Assembly: GCA_000720845.1 (NCBI GenBank)
Contig: JODU01000026.1
Span: 20,715 to 84,714, forward strand
Source of the DNA: Kitasatospora aureofaciens
GTDB taxonomy: Bacteria > Actinomycetota > Actinomycetes > Streptomycetales > Streptomycetaceae
DNA length: 64,000 nucleotides
Direction: 5' to 3'
Part shown: one piece after another, positions 23,532 to 31,448 of the stretch
How the letters are laid out: every line of letters begins with the position of its first letter
Numbering within the stretch: position 1 is the stretch's first letter
Position numbers and translations under genes: made by a program
The notes under the pieces: generated by a model
What the model saw: only the letters and a program-made list of their open reading frames with translations
Told to the model about the DNA's origin: nothing
Databases searched by the model: none

Positions 23532-24924
23532 AGCAGTCGTCGTCGGTGCCGGACTGGCCGGGATGCTGGCCGCCGCCGTACTGGCCGACGCGGGCGTGAA
23601 GGAGGTCGTCGTACTGGAGCGCGACGAACTGCCCGACGGTCCCCGTCAGCGCCGCGGGCTGCCCCAGGGGCGGCACGCGCACCTGCTCATGACCGGCGGG
23701 CTGACCGCGATGGAGGAGCTCGTGCCGGGCGTCGGCCTGCGCAAACGGCTGCTCGCCGCCGGGGCCCACGAGATATCCCTCAGCTCGGGCATGCTGGCCC
23801 GCACCCCCGAGGGCTGGCTGCGCCGGTGGCGGCGCGAGGGGCCCGTCATGCTCACCTGCACCCGGGCGCTGGTGGACTGGACGGTACGGGCCGCGGTGCT
23901 CGAAGACACGCGGGTCGAGGTCCGCCGGGTGGCCGCGGTCGGGCTGACCGGGTCCGCGGGGCGGGTGCGGGGCGTGCGGGTCTCGGGGCCGGACGGGGAG
24001 GCGGACCTGGACGCCGACCTGGTCGTCGACGCCGGCGGACGCGGCACACGGATCGTCACCTGGCTGGAGGGGCTCGGGCTGTCCGGCGTCCGGACGCGGA
24101 CCGTGGACTCGGGGCTGGTCAACGCCTCGCGCATGTACCGGGTACCGGCCGGGGCGGAGCGGTTCCCGCTGACGATCGTGCAGGCCGATCCGTACGTGTC
24201 CCGGCCGGGCCGGAGCGCCATGGTCATGCCGGTCGAGGGGGACCGCTGGCTGGTCAGCTGCGGCGGCACGCGCGGCGGTGAGCCGCCCGCCGATCCCGAG
24301 GGCTTCCTGCGGTACACGCTCGACCTGCCGGACCCGATCGTCGGCCGGCTGATCTCCGGCGCCGAACCGCTCACCGACGTGCACCTGAGCCGGTCCACCA
24401 GCAATGTGCGGCACTACCTGGACAAGGCGCCGCACTGGCCGGAGGGCCTGGTGGTCCTCGGCGACGCGCTCGGCACCTTCAACCCGGCCTACGGGCAGGG
24501 CATGTCGGTGGCGGCGTTCGGCGCCCGCGTCCTGGGCCGGGAGCTGGAACGGGCCGGAGATCTCGGCACGCCCGGCCTGGCCCGGCGGGTACTGCGGGGC
24601 GCGGCACGCCCGGTGGACGCGGCCTGGGCCATGGCCGTCGGGCAGGACGTCCTCTACCCCGGCACGCGCGGCGGGCGCCCGGGGATCGCCGACCGGGCGG
24701 TGACGGCGTACACGCGGCGCATGACGAGGGCGGCGACCGGCAACTTCGCGGCGGCCTCGGCGATCTGGGACGTCACCAGCATGCGCACCCCGCCGACCCG
24801 CATGTTCCACCCGTCGGCGCTCCTGGCCGCCCTCGCCGGCCCCCCGCTCCCCGTGCTCACCGGCCCGCCGCTGACCCCCGGCGAGCGCGAGGTACTCGCC
24901 GGACTCGACCGCACGGGGGTGTGA
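23521..24924 (+). CDS. FAD-dependent oxidoreductase / monooxygenase-like protein
   Basis: A 467-residue flavoprotein with the Rossmann motif VVVGAGLAGMLAAAVLADAG at residues 6-25, an acidic ribose-binding Glu in VVLERDELPDG, and a second FAD motif VVLGDALGTFNPAYGQGMSV near 317-336. Overall it resembles the squalene-epoxidase / geranylgeranyl-reductase-like group of FAD enzymes. The C-terminal part lacks a recognisable extra domain. It starts inside the 3' end of the DUF6545 copy 2 gene, so it is the last member of the cassette. A hairpin terminator follows. The substrate is unknown, but coupling to membrane proteins hints at a lipid or quinone-like substrate (inference). Confidence 0.85.
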   Translation: MSRRAVVVGAGLAGMLAAAVLADAGVKEVVVLERDELPDGPRQRRGLPQGRHAHLLMTGGLTAMEELVPGVGLRKRLLAAGAHEISLSSGMLARTPEGWLRRWRREGPVMLTCTRALVDWTVRAAVLEDTRVEVRRVAAVGLTGSAGRVRGVRVSGPDGEADLDADLVVDAGGRGTRIVTWLEGLGLSGVRTRTVDSGLVNASRMYRVPAGAERFPLTIVQADPYVSRPGRSAMVMPVEGDRWLVSCGGTRGGEPPADPEGFLRYTLDLPDPIVGRLISGAEPLTDVHLSRSTSNVRHYLDKAPHWPEGLVVLGDALGTFNPAYGQGMSVAAFGARVLGRELERAGDLGTPGLARRVLRGAARPVDAAWAMAVGQDVLYPGTRGGRPGIADRAVTAYTRRMTRAATGNFAAASAIWDVTSMRTPPTRMFHPSALLAALAGPPLPVLTGPPLTPGEREVLAGLDRTGV

Positions 24925-24926
24925 GC

Positions 24927-24946
24927 GGCCGGTCCCGCGACCGGCC
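24927..24946 (+). terminator. Terminator of the peptidase/DUF6545/flavoprotein cassette
   Basis: A perfect 8-bp stem GGCCGGTC / GACCGGCC with a 4-nt loop begins 3 nt after the stop at 24924. The remaining bases to 25185, between convergent genes, show no other feature. Confidence 0.6.
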
Positions 24947-25185
24947 CCCAGCGTCCGCGTGACGGACGACCCCGGCCGTGGGAGCGTCGCGCACCCGGCG
25001 AAGCTCGCGCCCGGGCGCGGCACCGTGGCGCTGCCGTCCCGCGGCACGGTGTGCACGCGCACCGGCGTGCCGTGACACCCGCGCCGGTCGGAAGCGGGAA
25101 CACCGGCGGGCCGCCGCCGCGCCGGGCCGGGCCGGGCGCCCGGGGGCGGCCGCCGCGGTTCGTCACGGCCGGCCGGCGGCGCCCC

Positions 25186-26046
25186 TCACCCCGCGAAGGC
25201 CGGCTGCGCCACCCCCCGGCCCGCGCCCGGCACCACCAGCAGCGAGCCCGCCAGGGGGTGCGGGGCCGGCAGGCCGACGCGGGCCGTGGTGAGGTACAGG
25301 TCGGTGAGGTCCGGGCCGCCGAAGGCGCAGGCCGTGACCCGGGGGGCAGGGAGGGCGACCACCCGGTCCAGGTCGCCGGACGGGGTGTAGCGGCGTACCG
25401 CGCCGCCGTCCCACAGGGCGACCCACACACAGCCGTCGGCGTCGACGCACAGCCCGTCGGGGAAGCCCGCGCCGTCCTCGATCACGGCCAGCGGACGGCG
25501 GTTCGCGATCCGGCCTTCGGCCGTGACGTCGAAGACGTCGACGCGGCGGGTCGGGGTGTCGGCGTAGTACATCAGCGTGCCGTCGGGGCTCCAGCCGGTG
25601 CCGTTGCTCACCGTCACGTCGTCGAGGACGGTCTCGGCGCCGCCGTCGCCGGTGAACCGGGTCAGCGTGCCCCCGCCCGGTGCCTCGTCGTAGCGCATCG
25701 TGCCCGCCCACAGGCTGCCGTCGGGGGCGACGGCGGCGTCGTTGCCGCGGCGGCCGGGGACGGGCTCCCGGTGCAGCCAGCGGAAGGTGTCGTCCGGGTC
25801 GAGCAGGCCGATCCCGTCCCGCAGGTTGAGGACCAGGCCGCCGCCCGCGCGGGGCTTGACGGCGCCGACGTGCTGGTCGGTGCGGCGCAGCGTGCGCCGG
25901 CCGGTGGCCGGGTCAAAGGTGTGGACGCGGGAGTTCAGGATGTCCAGCCACAGCAGGCGGCCCGTCGCCGGGTCCCAGGTGGGGCCCTCGCCGAGGGACG
26001 CCGCCGCGTGGACGGCCACGTCGAAGGCCGTGCCGGTCGCCGTCAT
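25186..26046 (-). CDS. SMP-30/gluconolactonase/LRE family protein
   Basis: A 286-residue six-bladed propeller protein. It has the metal-ligand Glu in ASLGEGPTWDPATGRLLWLD near residue 18, Asn in VTVSNGTGWSPDGTLMYYAD and Asp in GAGFPDGLCVDADGCVWVAL. The family hydrolyses sugar lactones such as gluconolactone, xylono- or arabinonolactone. Its ATG overlaps the stop of the IclR-type gene upstream (ATGA), so it is the direct partner of that regulator. All metal ligands appear present. The exact sugar is unknown. Confidence 0.9.
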   Translation of the reverse strand: MTATGTAFDVAVHAAASLGEGPTWDPATGRLLWLDILNSRVHTFDPATGRRTLRRTDQHVGAVKPRAGGGLVLNLRDGIGLLDPDDTFRWLHREPVPGRRGNDAAVAPDGSLWAGTMRYDEAPGGGTLTRFTGDGGAETVLDDVTVSNGTGWSPDGTLMYYADTPTRRVDVFDVTAEGRIANRRPLAVIEDGAGFPDGLCVDADGCVWVALWDGGAVRRYTPSGDLDRVVALPAPRVTACAFGGPDLTDLYLTTARVGLPAPHPLAGSLLVVPGAGRGVAQPAFAG

Positions 26047-26816
26047 GCCGCGCTCCGGTGGCCGAGCCGCTCGGAGAGGTCCGCGGCGCCCTTGACGGCG
26101 AGCTGCTCCAGTTCGGCGCGGCGCTCCTCACTCCAGCGGATCATGGGCACGGAGATCGACAGCGCGGCGACGACGCGGCCGGTGCGGTCGCGGACCGGGG
26201 CGGCCACACAGGAGACGTCCGGGTTGGACTCCCGGCTCTCCACGGCGGTGCCGCGCTCGCGGATCGCGGCCAGGGCCTCGCGCAGGGCGGCCGGGTCGGT
26301 GATGCTGTTCGGCGTCATCGCGGTCAGCTCGGCGCCGTCCGGGAAGCGCGCGGCGACCTCCGGCTCGGGCAGGGAGGCCAGCAGCATCTTGCCGACGGAC
26401 GTGCAGTGCGCGGGCAGCCGGCGCCCGGCCGCGGAGACCATGCGCACCGCGTGCGTGGAGTCGACCTTGGCGATGTAGATGACGTCGGTGTCCTCCAGGA
26501 TCGCCACGTGCACCGTCTCGTCGCAGGTCTCGGCGACGGTCCGGGCGACCTGCTGGCCCTCCGCGGCGAGGTCGAGGTGCTCGGCGTAGCGGGCGCCGAG
26601 CTGGTACGGACGCACGCCGAGCCGGTACCGTCCGGACTGCCCGGGGACCGGGACGATGTACTTGCGGGCGGCGAGCGTGGTGACCAGCTCGTGCACGGTG
26701 GTGCGCGGCAGCTGGAGCCTGCGCACGATGTCGGGGGCGGAGAGCGTGCCGTCCCCGTCGAGGAAGAGCTCCAGTATGTCGAGAGCCCGGGTCACGGCCG
26801 GCACGAGACGACCCAT
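26043..26816 (-). CDS. IclR family transcriptional regulator
   Basis: A 257-residue protein: N-terminal winged helix (VTRALDILELFLDGDGTLSA, RLQLPRTTVHELVTTLAARK) and C-terminal IclR effector domain (HVAILEDTDVIYIAKVDSTH, PAHCTSVGKMLLASL, ESNPDVSCVAAPVRD). The ATG at 26816 is chosen because GGGAGGGGG lies just upstream and the HTH starts at once. Longer open frame upstream lacks coding bias. It is in one operon with the SMP-30 lactonase and probably represses it in response to a sugar acid (inference). Confidence 0.9.
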   Translation of the reverse strand: MGRLVPAVTRALDILELFLDGDGTLSAPDIVRRLQLPRTTVHELVTTLAARKYIVPVPGQSGRYRLGVRPYQLGARYAEHLDLAAEGQQVARTVAETCDETVHVAILEDTDVIYIAKVDSTHAVRMVSAAGRRLPAHCTSVGKMLLASLPEPEVAARFPDGAELTAMTPNSITDPAALREALAAIRERGTAVESRESNPDVSCVAAPVRDRTGRVVAALSISVPMIRWSEERRAELEQLAVKGAADLSERLGHRSAA

Positions 26817-26836
26817 GTCAGCCCCCTCCCTAGATA

Positions 26837-26873
26837 TGTTCGAGATTTCAACAGGCGATCGGAATAGCGAACA
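26837..26873. promoter_or_regulatory. Candidate operator upstream of the IclR gene
   Basis: TGTTCG (26837-26842) and CGAACA (26868-26873) form a perfect 6-bp inverted repeat with a 25-bp gap, in A+T-rich DNA between the divergent IclR gene and the gene at 26974. It could be the autoregulatory site. The assignment rests only on position. Confidence 0.3.
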
Positions 26874-26973
26874 CAGGCTACTCATATCGCGTTTGCCTGG
26901 GCAATGGGCCGGCGGGAGCCCGGGTCCGCCCCCATACCCCCCATGGTCCGCCTCGTCCGCGATGATGGCTGCC

Positions 26974-27564
26974 ATGCCGACCGGAAAGCAGCCCGCAGGA
27001 CCGTTCACCCCGCGCGACTTCCAGCTGGTCCTGCTGCGCCGCATGGCCGACCACAACCCCGGCCCGGTGGAGGACGCCCGCCGCGAGCTGGGCGCGTCGG
27101 TCGCGCAGATGCGCGAGGCCAACCGGCGCTGGCAGGCGATGCTCCGCTCCCCCCGGTCCCGCTCGGCCGCCGCCCGTTACCGCTCCGTGCTGGGGGAGCC
27201 GGAGTCGGTGGCCGCCCGCCGGATCGGCGACCTGGAGTGCGAGGCCAGGCAGTGGGTGCTGCCCCTGTGGCCGGACCTGCGCTTCGAGGTGCTGGTCGCG
27301 GACAAGGGCGTGGTCTGGAACGAGTGGCTGGTCCGCGCGCCGGGCGCGAGCGGGCCCGAGCTGCGCACGCTGGACGACCTCACGCCCTGGTCGTGCACGG
27401 TCGACGAGGCGGCCCGCGCCTTCGCCCCCGCCCGGCCGCTCCAGGGCTCGGCCCCGACCCGGTGGGGGCTGGCCTTCGCCGCCCCGGACCGGGACGGCCT
27501 ACGGCACCAGGTGGTCGCGGAGTTCACCTGGGGGCTGTTGCAGCGCACCGCGGTCGGCGGGTGA
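26974..27564 (+). CDS. Hypothetical protein
   Basis: A protein of about 196 residues starting MPTGKQPAGPFTPRDFQLVL. In-frame ATGs at 26962 and 26965 are also possible, and no site has a strong ribosome-binding sequence. The first 60 residues are charged and helical (LLRRMADHNPGPVEDARREL). The rest has Trp-rich alternating segments (RQWVLPLWPDLRFEVLVADK, WNEWLVRAPG) and a C-terminus ending EFTWGLLQRTAVGG. No signal peptide, membrane helix or catalytic motif is seen, and I do not recognise the family. Codon usage is normal for the genome. It is divergent from the IclR gene and convergent with matR. Confidence 0.75.
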   Translation: MPTGKQPAGPFTPRDFQLVLLRRMADHNPGPVEDARRELGASVAQMREANRRWQAMLRSPRSRSAAARYRSVLGEPESVAARRIGDLECEARQWVLPLWPDLRFEVLVADKGVVWNEWLVRAPGASGPELRTLDDLTPWSCTVDEAARAFAPARPLQGSAPTRWGLAFAAPDRDGLRHQVVAEFTWGLLQRTAVGG

Positions 27565-27585
27565 GACGGGCCCCGCGGGGGAGCG

Positions 27586-28293
27586 TCAGCGTTCGCCCTC
27601 CGGGTCCCAGTCCAGCAGGCGGACCTTGGCAACCGTACGGACGTGGCGGCGCATCGCGGTGGCGGCCTGCCGGGGCTGCCGGTCGGCCACCGCGTCCAGG
27701 ATCGCCCGGTGCTGGGCCAGGGAGCGGCCGGGACGGCCGGGCTGGCGCAGGGACTCGGTGCGGCTCTCGGCGATCTGGTGGGCGATGGAGCGCATGAACT
27801 CGGCGAGCAGGCTGCTGTGCGCCGCCGCCGTCACCGCCGCGTGGAACAGCCGGTCCCCCTCGACGCCGTGCCCGCCCCCGTCGATCTCCTCGGCCATCAC
27901 GGCCAGCGCGGACCGCATGGCGGCGAGGTCGTCCTCCGTGCGGCGCTCGGCGGCCAGTTCGGCGAGCTTGGTCTCCAGGGCCTCGCGGGCCTCCAGGACG
28001 TCCGGGAGGCGCCGGCGGCGTTCCACCATCTTCTCGACCGGTTCGACGTCGAGGCTGTCCCGGACCAGATAGGTCCCGCCGCCGTGCCGCGCCTCCACCA
28101 GGCCCTGGACCTCCAGGACCACGATCGCCTGCTTCACCGAGGCGCGGCTGACACCGAGGCGCTGGGCGAGGTCCCGCTCGGGCGGAAGCCGGTCGCCGGC
28201 CCGCAGGCCGCCGTCGGTGACGTACTGGCGCAGCCGCTCCAGCACCTGTTCGTACAGGCGCTGCTTGGTCATGGGACGCAGGGCGTCGGTCAT
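27586..28293 (-). CDS. matR: GntR/FadR-type regulator, probable MatR (malonate repressor)
   Basis: A 235-residue protein with N-terminal GntR winged helix (GLRAGDRLPPERDLAQRLGV, SRASVKQAIVVLEVQGLVEA, GGGTYLV) and a C-terminal FCD ligand domain (LEAREALETKLAELAAERRT, HAAVTAAAHSSLLAEFMRSI, QHRAILDAVADRQPRQAATA). The ATG at 28293 has a purine-rich GAGAGGGGGGA upstream. It is divergent from matC and matB. GntR-family MatR controls malonate genes in rhizobia, so the same role is proposed here from context. The likely operators are the TGGCT-n-AGCCA dyads at 28353-28363 and 28433-28443. Confidence 0.85.
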   Translation of the reverse strand: MTDALRPMTKQRLYEQVLERLRQYVTDGGLRAGDRLPPERDLAQRLGVSRASVKQAIVVLEVQGLVEARHGGGTYLVRDSLDVEPVEKMVERRRRLPDVLEAREALETKLAELAAERRTEDDLAAMRSALAVMAEEIDGGGHGVEGDRLFHAAVTAAAHSSLLAEFMRSIAHQIAESRTESLRQPGRPGRSLAQHRAILDAVADRQPRQAATAMRRHVRTVAKVRLLDWDPEGER

Positions 28294-28343
28294 GAGGTCC
28301 CCCCTCTCGCCGGGAGCGTAGCACCGGGGCCGACGGTGGCCTG

Positions 28344-28363
28344 GTGGCCGAGTGGCTGAGCCA
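28344..28363. promoter_or_regulatory. Left arm of a perfect 20-bp inverted repeat, probable MatR operator
   Basis: This segment is an exact reverse complement of 28433-28452. It contains the 11-bp dyad TGGCTGAGCCA (28353-28363), the style of site bound by FadR/FCD-type GntR dimers. It lies 51 bp upstream of the matR start. Confidence 0.7.
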
Positions 28364-28432
28364 ATTATTGCGCGACCCCTTGACGTGGCCGGGGGCCGGG
28401 CCCACGCTGACCAGCCAACCGCACTGTTCAAG

Positions 28433-28452
28433 TGGCTCAGCCACTCGGCCAC
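28433..28452. promoter_or_regulatory. Right arm of the 20-bp inverted repeat, probable MatR operator
   Basis: It contains the dyad TGGCTCAGCCA (28433-28443), extendable to a perfect 15-bp palindrome at 28431-28445. It lies 70 bp upstream of the matC start. A TTGACG at 28380-28385 between the two arms could be the -35 of the matC promoter, but the -10 is not clear. Confidence 0.7.
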
Positions 28453-28521
28453 TCGTCCCCAGCCCGGCCACCCCGGCAGTCACCCGCCCGAACAACCAGG
28501 TCAGCACTCGGGAGCCCCCGC

Positions 28522-29901
28522 ATGTCCCCCGAACTCATCTCGATCCTCGTCCTCGTCGTGGTGTTCGTCATCGCCACCACCCGCTCCGTCAACATGGGCG
28601 CGCTCGCCTTCGCCGCCGCGTTCGGGGTGGGCACGCTCGTCGCCGACCTCGACGCGGACGGCATCTTCGCCGGTTTCCCCGGTGACCTGTTCGTCGTCCT
28701 CGTCGGCGTCACCTACCTGTTCGCCATCGCCCGGGCCAACGGCACCACCGACTGGCTGGTGCACGCGGCCGTCCGGCTGGTGAGGGGCCGTCTCGCGCTG
28801 ATCCCGTGGGTGATGTTCGCGCTCACCGGCGCGCTCACGGCGATCGGCGCGGTCAGCCCGGCCGCGGTCGCGATCGTCGCGCCGATCGCCCTGAGCTTCG
28901 CCACCCGGTACTCGATCAGCCCGCTGCTCATGGGCACGATGGTGGTGCACGGCGCGCAGGCCGGCGGCTTCTCTCCGATCAGCATCTACGGCTCGATCGT
29001 CAACGGCATCGTGGAGCGGGAGAAGCTCCCCGGCAGCGAGATCGGCCTCTTCCTCGCCTCCCTGGTCGCCAACCTCCTCATCGCGGCCGTGCTGTTCGCG
29101 GTGCTCGGCGGGCGGAAGCTGTGGGCGCGCGGGGCGGTGCCGCCCGAGGACGGCGGCACCGCCGCCGGCGAGGGTGCGGAACCCACCGGCGCGGGCACCG
29201 GGACCGGCACCGGAAAGGACGCGGGCACCGGCGGCGCCGCCCCCGCCGCCGTGGCCGTCCGGCCCGACCGGGCGACCGGCGGCCCCGAAGACACCGGCCT
29301 GCGTCTCACCCCCTCCCGGATCGCCACCCTCGTCGCCCTGGTCGCCCTGGTCGTGGCCGTCCTCGGCTTCGACCTGGACGCCGGTCTGACCGCGGTCACC
29401 CTGGCCGTCGTACTGAGCACCGCCTGGCCGGACGACAGCCGCCGCGCCGTCGGCGAGATCGCCTGGTCCACGGTGCTGCTGATCTGCGGTGTCCTCACCT
29501 ACGTCGGCGTGCTGGAGGAGATGGGCACCATCGCCTGGGCCGGTGAGGGCGTCGGCGGCATCGGCGTGCCGCTGCTGGCCGCCGTGCTGCTCTGCTACAT
29601 CGGCGCCATCGTGTCGGCCTTCGCCTCCTCCGTGGGCATCATGGGCGCGCTGATCCCGCTGGCGGTGCCCTTCCTCGCGCAGGGCGAGATCGGGGCGGCC
29701 GGCATGGTGGCGGCGCTGGCGGTGTCGGCGACGGTGGTGGACGTCAGCCCGTTCTCGACGAACGGCGCGCTGGTGCTGGCCGCCGCCCCGGACGTGGACC
29801 GGGAGCGCTTCTTCCGGCAGTTGATGGTCTACGGGGGGATCGTGGTGGCCGCCGTGCCGGCGCTGGCGTGGCTCGTACTGGTCGTGCCCGGATTCGGGTA
29901 G
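28522..29901 (+). CDS. matC: MatC-type dicarboxylate (malonate) carrier
   Basis: A 459-residue polytopic membrane protein of the SLC13/MatC type. Conserved features are the N-terminal segment ISILVLVVVFVIATTRSVNM, GAVSPAAVAIVAPIALSFA, VVHGAQAGGFSPISIYGSIV and the second-half repeat FASSVGIMGALIPLAVPFLA plus VVDVSPFSTNGALVLAAAPD. A Gly/Thr/Ala-rich cytoplasmic loop at about 205-260 separates the halves. The ATG at 28522 is preferred over an upstream one because GGGAG precedes it and helix 1 starts there. It stands directly before matB, which activates malonate, so malonate uptake is the natural role. The carrier family is firm and the substrate is inferred. Confidence 0.85.
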   Translation: MSPELISILVLVVVFVIATTRSVNMGALAFAAAFGVGTLVADLDADGIFAGFPGDLFVVLVGVTYLFAIARANGTTDWLVHAAVRLVRGRLALIPWVMFALTGALTAIGAVSPAAVAIVAPIALSFATRYSISPLLMGTMVVHGAQAGGFSPISIYGSIVNGIVEREKLPGSEIGLFLASLVANLLIAAVLFAVLGGRKLWARGAVPPEDGGTAAGEGAEPTGAGTGTGTGKDAGTGGAAPAAVAVRPDRATGGPEDTGLRLTPSRIATLVALVALVVAVLGFDLDAGLTAVTLAVVLSTAWPDDSRRAVGEIAWSTVLLICGVLTYVGVLEEMGTIAWAGEGVGGIGVPLLAAVLLCYIGAIVSAFASSVGIMGALIPLAVPFLAQGEIGAAGMVAALAVSATVVDVSPFSTNGALVLAAAPDVDRERFFRQLMVYGGIVVAAVPALAWLVLVVPGFG

Positions 29902-29946
29902 GCCCGCCTCGCGGATCCGGCGCGATCCGGCAGCCTTGAACGACAG

Positions 29947-29974
29947 CACTCGGGCAACAGCACTCGGGCAACAG
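29947..29974 (+). repeat. Perfect tandem duplication of 14 bp in the matB leader
   Basis: CACTCGGGCAACAG occurs twice back to back (29947-29960, 29961-29974), ending just before the matB ribosome site AAGGAG (29977-29982). It may be a replication slip or a binding site. Confidence 0.8.
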
Positions 29975-29990
29975 TTAAGGAGTACGACGC

Positions 29991-31448
29991 GTGTCCTCTC
30001 TCTTCCCGGCCCTCTCCCCGGCCCCGGCCGGCGCTCCGGCCGGCCGGCCCGCCCTGCGGTTCGGCGAGCGCTCCCTGACGTACGCGGAACTCGCCGCCGC
30101 GGCGGGCGCCACGGCCGGGCGGATCGGCGGGGCCGGCCGGGTCGCGGTCTGGGCCGCCCCGGCGATGGAGACCGCCGTCGCCGTGGTCGCGGCGCTACTG
30201 GCCGGGGTCGCGGCCGTGCCGCTCAACCCGAAGTCCGGCGACAGGGAACTCGCGCACATCCTCTCCGACAGCGCGCCCTCCCTGGTCCTGGCACCCCCAG
30301 GCAGCGAACTCCCGTCCGCCCTGGGCGCCCTGGAGCGCGTCGACGTCGACGTGCGGGCCCGCGGGAGCGTCCCCGAGGACCGCGCCGACGAGGGCGACCC
30401 CGCGCTGGTCGTCTACACCTCCGGCACCACCGGGCCGCCCAAGGGCGCCGTCATCCCCCGGCGGGCGCTCGCGGCGACCCTGGACGCGCTCGCCGACGCC
30501 TGGCAGTGGACCGGCGACGACGTGCTGGTGCAGGGGCTGCCGCTGTTCCACGTGCACGGGCTGGTCCTCGGCATCCTCGGCCCGCTGCGCCGGGGCGGGT
30601 CGGTGCGGCACCTGGGCAGGTTCTCCACCGAGGGCGCGGCGCGGGAGCTGAACGACGGCGCGACCATGCTGTTCGGCGTGCCGACGATGTACCACCGGAT
30701 CGCCGAATCGCTCCCCGGCGACCCGGAGCTGGCCAAGGCACTCGCCGGGGCCCGGCTGCTGGTGTCGGGATCGGCCGCGCTGCCGGTGCACGACCACGAG
30801 CGGATCGCCGCCGCCACGGGCCGCCGGGTCGTCGAGCGGTACGGCATGACGGAGACGCTGATGAACACCAGCGTGCGCGCCGACGGCGAGCCGCGCGCCG
30901 GGACGGTGGGCGTGCCGCTGCCCGGCGTGGAGCTGCGGCTGGTGGAGGAGGACGGCACCCCGATCGCGGCGCTCGACGGGGAGAGCGTCGGCGAGATCCA
31001 GGTGCGCGGCCCCAACCTGTTCACCGAGTACCTGGGCCGCCCCGACGCCACCGCCGCCGCCTTCACCGAGGACGGCTTCTTCCGCACCGGCGACATGGCG
31101 GTGCGCGACCCCGACGGCTATGTCCGCATCGTGGGCCGCAAGGCCACCGACCTGATCAAGAGCGGCGGGTACAAGATCGGGGCGGGCGAGATCGAGAACG
31201 CGCTGCTCGAACACCCCGGGGTGCGGGAGGCCGCGGTCACCGGGGAGCCCGACCCCGACCTCGGGGAGCGGATCGTGGCCTGGATCGTCCCGGCCGACCC
31301 CGCCGCGCCGCCCGCCCTCGGCACGCTGGCCGACCACGTCGCCGCCCGGCTCGCTCCGCACAAGCGGCCCCGGGTCGTCCGGTACCTCGACGCGCTGCCC
31401 CGCAACGACATGGGGAAGATCATGAAGCGGGCGCTGGACCGTGGCTGA
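29991..31448 (+). CDS. matB: Malonyl-CoA synthetase (malonate:CoA ligase)
   Basis: A 485-residue ANL-superfamily ligase starting with GTG at 29991 (AAGGAG 8 nt upstream). It has the P-loop YTSGTTGPPKG at 142-152, RYGMTETLMN near 283 (a Met-containing pocket used by MatB enzymes for malonate), FRTGDMAVRDPDGYVRIVGR and the A10 lysine in RNDMGKIMKR (Lys476). It makes malonyl-CoA, and methylmalonyl-CoA in some homologues, from the free acid, ATP and CoA in the cytoplasm. It lies behind the malonate carrier, and its stop overlaps the next gene by 8 bp. The S. coelicolor homologue is a well-characterised malonyl-CoA synthetase. Confidence 0.95.
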   Translation: MSSLFPALSPAPAGAPAGRPALRFGERSLTYAELAAAAGATAGRIGGAGRVAVWAAPAMETAVAVVAALLAGVAAVPLNPKSGDRELAHILSDSAPSLVLAPPGSELPSALGALERVDVDVRARGSVPEDRADEGDPALVVYTSGTTGPPKGAVIPRRALAATLDALADAWQWTGDDVLVQGLPLFHVHGLVLGILGPLRRGGSVRHLGRFSTEGAARELNDGATMLFGVPTMYHRIAESLPGDPELAKALAGARLLVSGSAALPVHDHERIAAATGRRVVERYGMTETLMNTSVRADGEPRAGTVGVPLPGVELRLVEEDGTPIAALDGESVGEIQVRGPNLFTEYLGRPDATAAAFTEDGFFRTGDMAVRDPDGYVRIVGRKATDLIKSGGYKIGAGEIENALLEHPGVREAAVTGEPDPDLGERIVAWIVPADPAAPPALGTLADHVAARLAPHKRPRVVRYLDALPRNDMGKIMKRALDRG

